A DNA stretch of 12,661 bases from Burkholderiales bacterium (GTDB lineage Bacteria; Pseudomonadota; Gammaproteobacteria; Burkholderiales; CAIKXV01): NCBI GenBank assembly GCA_019751575.1, contig JAIENF010000105.1, positions 1 to 12,661 on the forward strand, in the 5' to 3' direction. The position numbers and the translations under genes are program-made. Below the pieces are notes generated by a model, which ran no database searches, was not told where the DNA came from, and saw nothing but the letters and a program-made list of their open reading frames with translations. Within the stretch, counting starts at the first letter, position 1, and each line of letters opens with the position of its first letter. This document shows positions 6,688-12,661 of the stretch, one piece after another.

Positions 6688-7965
6688 GTGAACAGCCTGG
6701 CCGACCTGTTGCAGCGTGCCGGCGGCGCGGTCATCTCCGAGACCGACAGCGAAGAGCTCAAGCTCCAGAAGACGCTGTCGATCTTCGCCTGCGGGCTGAT
6801 GATCTTCGCCGCCGGCCTGTGGATGGTCATCTACACCGCCCTGGGGATCCGCTTCGAGATCCTGGTGCCCCTTGGCTTCCAGCTGCTTTCGGCCGCATCG
6901 CTCGTCTACTACCTGCGCTCCGGCAACTTCGTCGCCTTCCGCTTTGCACAGGTGAGCCTCTTCCTGTTCGTGCCGTTCGTCATGCAGTGGGGGATGGGCA
7001 ACTTCGTCACCGCTTCGGCCGTCATGCTGTGGGCGTTGCTCGCGCCGATCGGCGTCATGGTGCTTCATGGGCCGCGGGAGTCGATCCCCTGGTTCATCGC
7101 GTATCTCCTGCTCACCGCGGTGTCCGGCGTCTTCGACTATTTCATCTCGTATGGCACCGACTACGGCCTGCCGCTGCACACGATCGCGGTGTTCTTCGTG
7201 CTCAATTTCGCGGCGATCTCGACCATCGTCTATCTGCTGATCAGCTATTTCGTGCGCGAGCGCCAGCGGCTGTCGACCGAACTGCATCAGTCCCACAACC
7301 GGCTTGCCGACGCGCAGGAAAAATCGGAGCGCCTGCTCCTGAACGTGCTGCCGGCGCGGGTCGCGGAGCGCCTCAAGCGGCAGGATGCGGTGGCCGATGG
7401 CTATGCCGACGTCACCGTGATGTTTGCCGACATCGTGAACTTCACCGGCCTGTCGGAAGAACTGGCGCCGGGCGACGTGATCTACATGCTCGACGAGCTG
7501 TTCACCGGATTCGACGAGATCGCGGGGCGCCATGGCATCGAGAAGATCAAGACGATCGGCGATGCCTACATGGCCGCAGGTGGCCTCAATGCAGCCATGC
7601 CCGACTACACGGCCGCCCTCGGCGAAGCGGCCCTGCAGATGCAGCAGTTCATGAACGGCCGGCATTCGCCGAACGGTGCGCCGCTTGGGCTGCACATCGG
7701 CATCGCCACCGGGCCTGTCGGTGCCGGCGTGATCGGCCGCACGAAGTTCGTCTACGATCTCTGGGGAAACACGGTGAACGTCGCGAGCCGGCTGGCAGCC
7801 CATGCCGAGTTCGGCCAGGTCGCGGTCGACGAGGTCACCTACAAGCGACTGCGCGGCCGTTATCGTTTCGAAGGGCCGGTGTTCGTGTCGGCGAAGGGGA
7901 AGGGGAAGATCACTTCCTATTTCCTGACCGGCAGGCTCGCCGTGCCCGAACGCGTGCCGAACTGA
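6688..7965 (+). CDS. Membrane-bound class III adenylate cyclase (six TM helices)
   Basis: A 425-residue protein predicted to make cAMP at the inner membrane. About six hydrophobic helices (roughly 29-52, 55-76, 82-101, 105-127, 133-155, 163-189) are followed by a linker helix, LLLNVLPARVAERLK (216-230), and a class III catalytic domain. Metal ligands are Asp248 (MFADIVNFTG) and Asp292 (TIGDAYM). Lys288 and Asp357 (YDLWGN) form the Lys/Asp pair that selects adenine, so ATP rather than GTP is the likely substrate. Asn364 and Arg368 (NTVNVASR) are the transition-state residues. All key residues needed for a homodimeric enzyme are present. The topology resembles mycobacterial Rv1625c; the membrane part has no recognised ligand site. 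GTG 6688 is chosen because a strong AAGGGAGGA (6676-6684) precedes it. The methyltransferase gene follows after 20 bp. Confidence 0.94.
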   Translation: MNSLADLLQRAGGAVISETDSEELKLQKTLSIFACGLMIFAAGLWMVIYTALGIRFEILVPLGFQLLSAASLVYYLRSGNFVAFRFAQVSLFLFVPFVMQWGMGNFVTASAVMLWALLAPIGVMVLHGPRESIPWFIAYLLLTAVSGVFDYFISYGTDYGLPLHTIAVFFVLNFAAISTIVYLLISYFVRERQRLSTELHQSHNRLADAQEKSERLLLNVLPARVAERLKRQDAVADGYADVTVMFADIVNFTGLSEELAPGDVIYMLDELFTGFDEIAGRHGIEKIKTIGDAYMAAGGLNAAMPDYTAALGEAALQMQQFMNGRHSPNGAPLGLHIGIATGPVGAGVIGRTKFVYDLWGNTVNVASRLAAHAEFGQVAVDEVTYKRLRGRYRFEGPVFVSAKGKGKITSYFLTGRLAVPERVPN

Positions 7966-7985
7966 ACCCGCTTCCTTGCCCTGCG

Positions 7986-8549
7986 ATGGCCGACGAGTTC
8001 CTCCCGCACGCATCCGCCGTCCCGTCCGCGGTGTTCGCCCCCGGTGGGCGGGGCGAACGGATCTGCCATGCCGTACGCAACAGCGTGCTCGGCCCTGTGC
8101 TGGTGGCCGCCACCGGACGCGGCGTCTGCATGGTCGCGTTCGACGATCGGCCGGAGCGGCTCGAGGACGCGCTGCGCAGCCGTTTTGGCGAGGCGACACC
8201 TGCTGCGCCCGACGCGGTCTTTGCCGCCTGGCTCGACGCGGTGCTGGCAGCGGTCGGGTCGGCGCGCGCGCGCGTCGACGTGCCGCTCGACCTGCGAGGT
8301 ACTGCGTTCCAGCAGACGGTGTGGCGGGCGCTGTGTGCGATTCCGGCGGGCAGCACCGCCAGTTACCGGGTGGTGGCCGAGCGGATCGGTCGTCCCGGCG
8401 CCGCGCGGGCCGTTGCCCGTGCCTGCGCGGGGAACCCGGTCGCCCTCCTGGTGCCGTGCCACCGGGTGGTGCGCGAGGACGGCGGGCTCGGTGGATACCG
8501 GTGGGGCATCGAGCGCAAGCAGCGGCTGCTCGACCGCGAGCGCGGCTGA
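7986..8549 (+). CDS. ogt: Methylated-DNA--protein-cysteine S-methyltransferase
   Basis: A 187-residue suicide repair protein that takes alkyl groups from O6-alkylguanine in DNA. The C-terminal ATase domain is complete: FQQTVWRALCAIPAGSTASY with the nucleotide-flipping Tyr127, GRPGAARAVARACAGNP with the arginine finger Arg141, and LVPCHRVV with acceptor Cys158; GGYRWG follows. Spacings to the cysteine match human MGMT (Tyr 31 and Arg 17 residues before it). No Ada-type N-terminal Cys/AraC module is present, so it is an Ogt-like stand-alone enzyme. The frame is open far upstream inside the cyclase gene; ATG 7986 is the first start after the cyclase stop. No Shine-Dalgarno is evident, which suggests reinitiation from the cyclase. 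Its stop lies 19 bp from the converging glnE stop. Confidence 0.94.
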   Translation: MADEFLPHASAVPSAVFAPGGRGERICHAVRNSVLGPVLVAATGRGVCMVAFDDRPERLEDALRSRFGEATPAAPDAVFAAWLDAVLAAVGSARARVDVPLDLRGTAFQQTVWRALCAIPAGSTASYRVVAERIGRPGAARAVARACAGNPVALLVPCHRVVREDGGLGGYRWGIERKQRLLDRERG

Positions 8550-8568
8550 CCCGGGGCGATTCGCCGGC

Positions 8569-11352
8569 TCAACGCTCGCCGAGCACCGCCTGCCAGAGCG
8601 CGTCGATCGCGGCCGCATGCGCGGCAAGCCCCTCCGCCGGCGCGCGGGCCGGGTCGTTGCCGGCCAGCTGCATCGCGTGCTGGGTGCGCCGCAGCGTCCG
8701 GTAGGCAACCTGGGCGGCTTCGGCGAGCCCGGGGTCGACCAGATTGCGCCGTGCCGCGACCTGCAGCAGTGCGATGTTGCCGACGTTGCCGGTGAGTTCG
8801 GGCACCTGCGCGGCATGCGCGAGGACCAGGAACTGCACGATGAACTCGAGGTCGACGAGCCCCCCCATGCCCTGCTTGATGTCGAAGGTCGAGGCATCGA
8901 TTGCGACCCGCTTCGACTCGCGCATCCGCCGGCGCATGTCCCGGATCTCGGTGCGCAGCCGGTCGATGTCGCGCGGCTTGCGCAGGATCTCGATTCGCAA
9001 CCGCTCGAAGCGCGCGCCCAGGGTGGGGTCGCCGGCGACGAAACGCGCCCGGGTCAGCGCCTGGTGCTCCCATACCCATGCCTTCTCGCGCTGGTACTGC
9101 TCGAAAGCCGTCATCGAGGGGGCGAGCAGGCCGGATTCACCGTCCGGGCGCAACCGCAGGTCGGTCGGGTAGAGAACGCCGGCGGACGTCATCGAAGTGA
9201 GCCAGGAATTCAGCCGCAGCGCGAGCCGTGCCTGTCGCTCGGGGGCCACCGCGTCGTCCGGGACGCCGTTCGGTGCCGGCGGCGAGTCGTCGAACACGAA
9301 GGCGATGTCCAGGTCGCTGCCGTAGCCCATCTCCTTGCCGCCGAGCTTGCCGTAGCCGATGATGCCGAAGCGTGCGGCAGGCACGGGCGATCGGCCTTCG
9401 TTCAGGTGCCGCCAGCAGCGGTCCAGTGCCTCGGCCAGCACCACGTCGGCGAGTTCGCTCAGCCGGTCGGACACCACTTCCAGCACGAGGTCGCCGGCCA
9501 GGTCCTGGGCGACGATGCGGAACACCTGTGCGTGCTTGAAGTGGCGAAGGATGTCCAGCTGGCGCTCGACGTTGCCGGTGGTGTAATCGAGGTGGGCGCG
9601 CAGGTCTTCGATCAGCTGGGGCCAGGCCGGCGGAGAATGCAGGGTGCGCGCATCGATCAGCTCATCGAGCAGGATCGGGTGCTGGGCAAGGTAGCCGCTG
9701 GCCCAGGGACTGGCGGCGGCGAGTTCGCCCAGACGCTGCAGGACCGGAGGGTATTCGATCAGCAGCGCGAGGTAGGATTCGCGGCGTCCGATGCTGACCA
9801 CGATGTCGAGCAGCCGCGCGATCGCGGCGTCCGGATCGGGCAGGGCGGCTGCCACCTCGAGCGTGCGCGGCATCAGCTGCGCGAGCCGGCTCTGGCCGCT
9901 CGATGCCATCCGCTTCACCCGGGCGCTGCCGCGCAGCTCGCGCAGCCGTTCCGCCAGCAGCCCCGGTTCGCGATAGCCCATCTTGCCCAGGGTGGCGGTG
10001 GCTTCGGACGGATCCACCTCGTCCTGCCACAGCGAGGACAGCGGATGCTCGGCCGCGGTGCCGGGCGAGATCGCACACACCTGTTCGAAGATCACGGCGA
10101 TCGATTCTCGCAGGGTGTCCAGCAACGCAGCGAACGCCGGCCAGTCTTCGCAGCCCATGGACAGGGCAATGCGGCGACGGTCCTCTTCGGAGTCCGGCAG
10201 CGCATGGGTCTGTGCGTCGTCGAGGTACTGCAGCCGGTGTTCGAGCCGGCGCAGCAAGTCGTACCCGCGCGCGAGCCGCTCGACGACCGGCGCTTCGAGG
10301 ATGGAACGGGCCTGCAGCGCAGCGAGCACGTCGAGCGTCGGGCGCGCCCGCAATGCGAGGTCCCGCCCGCCGCGGATCAGCTGGAACACCTGCGCGACGA
10401 ACTCGATCTGACGGATGCCGCCCGCGCCCAGCTTTATGTTGCCCAGCATGTCCCGGCGCCGCACCTCGCGCCTGATCTGGTCCGACAGCTCGCGCATCGA
10501 GGCGATGGCGCTGAAATCGAGGTGGCGACGGAACACGAAGGGCTGGACGGTGCCGGTCAGGGCTGCCTCGAAGCCGGGTGCGCCGCCGATGGGCCCGGGT
10601 ACCGGCGTGCGGCCGACGATGCGGCCCTTGATCCATGCATACCGCTCCCATTCACGCCCCTGCGCGATGAAATACTCCTCGAGCATCGCCAGGCTGCATG
10701 CGAGGGGACCGCTGTCCCCGTAGGGACGCAGCCGCATGTCCACCCGGAACACGAAGCCCTCTCCGGTGGGTTCGTTCAGCAGCGCGATGATCCGCCGGCC
10801 GCAGCGGACGAAATACTCGTGGTTGCTGATCGCTCGCGCGCCGCGGGTCTCGCCCTCTTCCGGGTATACGAAGACCAGGTCGATGTCCGACGACACGTTC
10901 AGTTCGGCCCCGCCCAGCTTGCCCATGCCGATGACCAGCAACGGCTGCAGGCGACCCGATTCCTCGCCGACGGGGTCCCCGAAGACCGGTTGAAGCTCCC
11001 GGGTCGCCTCGTTGCAGGCCGCGGCGATCGTCTCCTCGGCCAGGGCAGTCATGGTGGCGGTCACCTCGGACAGGTCCGCCTGCCCGGCCAGGTCGCGGCC
11101 GACGAGCGCGAGCAGGCATTCACGGCGCAGGATCCGCATGCGCACGGCGAGGTCGGGCAGTGCCTGGGTGGCGGCCGGCGCGCCCCCTGCATCGGCAGCC
11201 GTCGGGGGCTGGAGCGCGGCACGCATGCGTTCGCGGGTAAACGGCGAGGCCGCGAGCGCGTTGAAGGAATCACGGCTGGTAAGGCCCGCTGCCGCCAGGC
11301 GCGATACGAAGCGGCTGTGGGCAATGGCGGTATCGAATGCGTCTCCGGGCAC
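8569..11352 (-). CDS. glnE: Bifunctional glutamine synthetase adenylyltransferase/adenylyl-removing enzyme
   Basis: A 927-residue cytoplasmic enzyme (E. coli 946) that adenylylates glutamine synthetase to lower its activity and removes AMP to restore it, under PII control. Two nucleotidyltransferase domains are clear. The N-terminal adenylyl-removing domain has GMGKLGG (142-148) and SDIDLVF with Asp156/158; RLRPYGDSG and KLGAGGIRQIEF follow. The C-terminal adenylyltransferase domain has GYGKLGG (666-672), SDLDIAF with Asp680/682, LRLRPDGESG and KQGMGGLVDLEF (826-837). Both catalytic sites look intact. The frame is open to 11526, but upstream residues do not resemble GlnE. GTG 11352 gives a natural N-terminus (PGDAFDTAIAHSRFVSRLAAAG); its ribosome-binding site is weak. 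It diverges from the yhdP-like gene. Confidence 0.95.
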   Translation of the reverse strand: MPGDAFDTAIAHSRFVSRLAAAGLTSRDSFNALAASPFTRERMRAALQPPTAADAGGAPAATQALPDLAVRMRILRRECLLALVGRDLAGQADLSEVTATMTALAEETIAAACNEATRELQPVFGDPVGEESGRLQPLLVIGMGKLGGAELNVSSDIDLVFVYPEEGETRGARAISNHEYFVRCGRRIIALLNEPTGEGFVFRVDMRLRPYGDSGPLACSLAMLEEYFIAQGREWERYAWIKGRIVGRTPVPGPIGGAPGFEAALTGTVQPFVFRRHLDFSAIASMRELSDQIRREVRRRDMLGNIKLGAGGIRQIEFVAQVFQLIRGGRDLALRARPTLDVLAALQARSILEAPVVERLARGYDLLRRLEHRLQYLDDAQTHALPDSEEDRRRIALSMGCEDWPAFAALLDTLRESIAVIFEQVCAISPGTAAEHPLSSLWQDEVDPSEATATLGKMGYREPGLLAERLRELRGSARVKRMASSGQSRLAQLMPRTLEVAAALPDPDAAIARLLDIVVSIGRRESYLALLIEYPPVLQRLGELAAASPWASGYLAQHPILLDELIDARTLHSPPAWPQLIEDLRAHLDYTTGNVERQLDILRHFKHAQVFRIVAQDLAGDLVLEVVSDRLSELADVVLAEALDRCWRHLNEGRSPVPAARFGIIGYGKLGGKEMGYGSDLDIAFVFDDSPPAPNGVPDDAVAPERQARLALRLNSWLTSMTSAGVLYPTDLRLRPDGESGLLAPSMTAFEQYQREKAWVWEHQALTRARFVAGDPTLGARFERLRIEILRKPRDIDRLRTEIRDMRRRMRESKRVAIDASTFDIKQGMGGLVDLEFIVQFLVLAHAAQVPELTGNVGNIALLQVAARRNLVDPGLAEAAQVAYRTLRRTQHAMQLAGNDPARAPAEGLAAHAAAIDALWQAVLGER

Positions 11353-11406
11353 GGTCAGCGCGTGTGTCCGTGGCCGGAGGCGGGCCGGGGCCCGGCATCG
11401 GCGAGG

Positions 11407-11439
11407 CCGGGGATCACCCCGGTCGCCGCCCGCTGCGGC
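11407..11439 (-). other. Two GC hairpins in the glnE / yhdP intergenic region
   Basis: CCGGGG-ATCA-CCCCGG (11407-11422) and GCCGC-CCGCT-GCGGC (11425-11439) lie side by side in the 200-bp divergent gap, about 55 nt before the glnE start on the minus strand. They could structure the glnE leader, or simply reflect GC-rich sequence. The rest of the gap (11353-11552) holds no recognisable gene apart from the small ORF listed separately. Confidence 0.3.
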
Positions 11440-11452
11440 CGGGCGATGGCAG

Positions 11453-11458
11453 TACACT
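11453..11458 (+). promoter_or_regulatory. Possible -10 element for the yhdP-like gene
   Basis: TACACT on the plus strand resembles a sigma-70 -10 and is placed to start transcription near 11465, before the small ORF at 11483 and the yhdP-like start. No convincing -35 lies 16-18 bp upstream (CGCTGC region). Confidence 0.3.
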
Positions 11459-11482
11459 TCCAACGATTGTCCTGGAGCACAA

Positions 11483-11542
11483 GTGACCCTGTCCGTTTCC
11501 GATCCGGTGGTTTGCGAGACCCTCACCGGTCCGGCAGTCTAG
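11483..11542 (+). CDS. Candidate 19-codon upstream ORF before yhdP
   Basis: GTG 11483 has a well-spaced GGAG (11474-11477, 5 nt gap) and opens a 19-residue ORF, MTLSVSDPVVCETLTGPAV, ending at TAG 11542. The best start of the following yhdP-like gene is a TTG only 10 nt later and has no Shine-Dalgarno of its own. The arrangement fits a leader peptide that delivers ribosomes by coupling, but an ORF this short can arise by chance. The peptide itself matches nothing I recognise. Confidence 0.35.
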   Translation: MTLSVSDPVVCETLTGPAV

Positions 11543-11552
11543 CGCAACGCCA

Positions 11553-12661
11553 TTGAACGATCCCAGCCCCCTTCCTGCACCGCCGACGCGGCGCCCCCTG
11601 CGCCTGCATTTCCTGCGCGTGCTGGGGCTTGTTTCGCGCTTCACCGGCAGGTTCCTGATGGCGTCGCTGCTGGTCGGGGGCTTCGGCGTCGCTGCAGTGA
11701 TGCTGTCGCTGCGCTATTACGTGCTGCCGAACATCGACCAGCACCGCGAGCGCATCGCGGCGATGATCAGCGAGGCCAGCGGACAGCGCGTCACCATCGG
11801 AAGCATTGCCGCCCAGTGGAGCGGTTTGCGGCCCCACCTGTCGATGTTGCAGGTCGTGGTCCACGATGATGCAGGCCGGCCTGCGCTCGAGTTGCAGCGG
11901 GTGGAGACGACGCTGTCCTGGCGGTCGATGGCCGTGGGCAGTGCGCGCACCCGGATGCTGGAGATCATCGGTCCCAGCCTGACCGTCCGCCGCGACGCGG
12001 AGGGCGTGCTGTCCGTGGCTGGACTGCAGGTGTCAGGCACTGGCGACGGCGGGTTCGGTCGCTGGGTGCTCGAGCAGCGCGCCGTTGTCATCCGGGACGC
12101 ATCGGTGGTCTGGATCGACGAGGCACGCGGTGCGCCGGAGCTCTGGTTGAAGCAGGTGCAGTTGCGCCTCGAATCGCGCGGGCGCAGGCACCGGCTCGGC
12201 GTGACGGCGGTGCCCCCCGACGGACTGGCGGCGCCGGTCGACCTGCGCGCCGAATGGCGGGGCAACGACCTGTCGCGCATCGCCGAGTGGGACGGCCGGC
12301 TGTACGTGGCATTGCGCGATACCAGTCTCTCCGGCTGGGAAGCCTGGGTCGACCTGCCCGGTGGGGTGGAGAGCGGCACCGGTGCGGTGCGGTTGTGGGC
12401 AGAGATGCAGGCGGGCCGCCTGGTGTCGCTGATCAGCGACGTCGAGCTCGCGTCGGTGCGTGCCCGCTTGTCGCCGGCCCTCGCCGAGCTGGCCTTCGAC
12501 GAGATGCACGGGCGGCTCGCCTGGCGGCAACTGGCCGACGGCTTCGAACTTGCGGTCACCCAGCTTGTGTTGTCGCAGCAGGGGCGTCCGTCGACGCCGC
12601 CGACCGACGCGAGGCTGCGCTGGCACGATCCGTCGGGCAGCACGGTCGGCGGACTTCGGCA
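11553..12661 (+). CDS. yhdP: YhdP-family AsmA-like envelope protein, N-terminal part
   Basis: The first 369 codons of a very large protein (relatives exceed 1,200 residues); the 3' end is outside the window. A basic N-terminus, one transmembrane helix (about 34-54, LMASLLVGGFGVAAVMLSL) and then a periplasmic region are visible. The segment YVLPNIDQHRERIAAMISEASGQRVTIGSIAAQW is the standard opening of AsmA/YhdP repeats, followed by beta-rich DUF3971-like sequence (LQRVETTLSWRS, IIGPSLTVRRD). E. coli YhdP is one of the bridge-like proteins thought to move phospholipids to the outer membrane. No ATG occurs in frame before 11658 (residue 36, inside the helix), so TTG 11553 is preferred; GTG 11619 is also possible. 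The order glnE then yhdP is common in betaproteobacteria. Confidence 0.88.
   Translation, partial: MNDPSPLPAPPTRRPLRLHFLRVLGLVSRFTGRFLMASLLVGGFGVAAVMLSLRYYVLPNIDQHRERIAAMISEASGQRVTIGSIAAQWSGLRPHLSMLQVVVHDDAGRPALELQRVETTLSWRSMAVGSARTRMLEIIGPSLTVRRDAEGVLSVAGLQVSGTGDGGFGRWVLEQRAVVIRDASVVWIDEARGAPELWLKQVQLRLESRGRRHRLGVTAVPPDGLAAPVDLRAEWRGNDLSRIAEWDGRLYVALRDTSLSGWEAWVDLPGGVESGTGAVRLWAEMQAGRLVSLISDVELASVRARLSPALAELAFDEMHGRLAWRQLADGFELAVTQLVLSQQGRPSTPPTDARLRWHDPSGSTVGGLR

Noticed and set aside
6232..8199. 655-codon open frame on the minus strand across the cyclase
   Set aside because: It overlaps ilvE in another frame and is antisense to the cyclase and the methyltransferase; low-complexity charged sequence with no domain.
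8549..8569. Possible terminator between the methyltransferase gene and glnE
   Set aside because: Only a 4-bp GGCG/CGCC stem with a 3-nt loop is visible and there is no T-tract; too weak to call.
11353..11526. Upstream extension of glnE to ATG 11526 (985 residues)
   Set aside because: The added 58 residues do not resemble GlnE and cover the divergent promoter region; GTG 11352 gives the usual length and N-terminus.
8044..11556. 1170-codon open frame on the plus strand across glnE
   Set aside because: It is antisense to the well-supported glnE and runs through the methyltransferase gene. Its composition (Arg, Gly, His and Gln rich, no domain) is what high-GC third positions produce on the opposite strand.
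1..12661. Search for tRNA, rRNA, CRISPR, insertion-sequence or phage features
   Set aside because: By eye I found no cloverleaf, no regularly spaced repeats, no transposase or integrase motifs and no flanking inverted repeats. A tRNAscan or IS search could confirm this.

Overview
The window is very GC-rich (about two thirds by eye) and densely packed with genes. The gene set and order point to a betaproteobacterium, most likely Burkholderiales-like. Three things support this: a Bug/TctC-type periplasmic binding protein, the run ilvE - zinc finger - waaF, and glnE divergent from a yhdP-type AsmA gene. This placement is inferred from family knowledge, not from a database search.

Layout. (1) 1-1194, plus strand: the end of a Rid-family deaminase gene overlaps by 4 bp a Bug/TctC solute-binding protein gene; this is the tail of an unidentified catabolic or uptake operon. 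(2) 1231-2637, minus strand: a phosphomannomutase/phosphoglucomutase of the AlgC type, with a near-consensus sigma-70 promoter behind it. It converges on the TctC gene at a pair of strong hairpins. (3) 2795-6518, minus strand: a probable operon read as ilvE, a small CHCC zinc-finger protein, waaF (heptosyltransferase II), an NTF2/SnoaL-like protein and a YheT-like alpha/beta hydrolase; the last three overlap at their stop/start codons. (4) 6688-8549, plus strand: a six-helix membrane adenylate cyclase, then a methylated-DNA cysteine methyltransferase 20 bp downstream. (5) 8569-11352, minus strand: glnE, the bifunctional adenylyltransferase/adenylyl-removing enzyme of glutamine synthetase. (6) 11553-12661, plus strand: the first third or so of a YhdP/AsmA-like envelope protein, cut by the window end and possibly preceded by a 19-codon upstream ORF.

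Functional themes are cell-envelope building (hexose-1-phosphate supply, LPS inner-core heptose, YhdP-type lipid transport), nitrogen and amino-acid metabolism (IlvE, GlnE, Rid), cAMP signalling and DNA alkylation repair. No stretch of more than about 200 bp lacks a gene. I see no tRNA, rRNA, CRISPR array, insertion sequence or phage gene.

This is mostly an ordinary chromosomal region, and I do not see a clearly new multi-gene system. The points most worth a second look are the orphan membrane cyclase paired with a DNA repair gene, the candidate upstream ORF before yhdP, the NTF2-like protein inside an LPS operon, the paired UCG-loop hairpins at a convergent junction, and a 14-bp tandem duplication that creates the ilvE stop codon.
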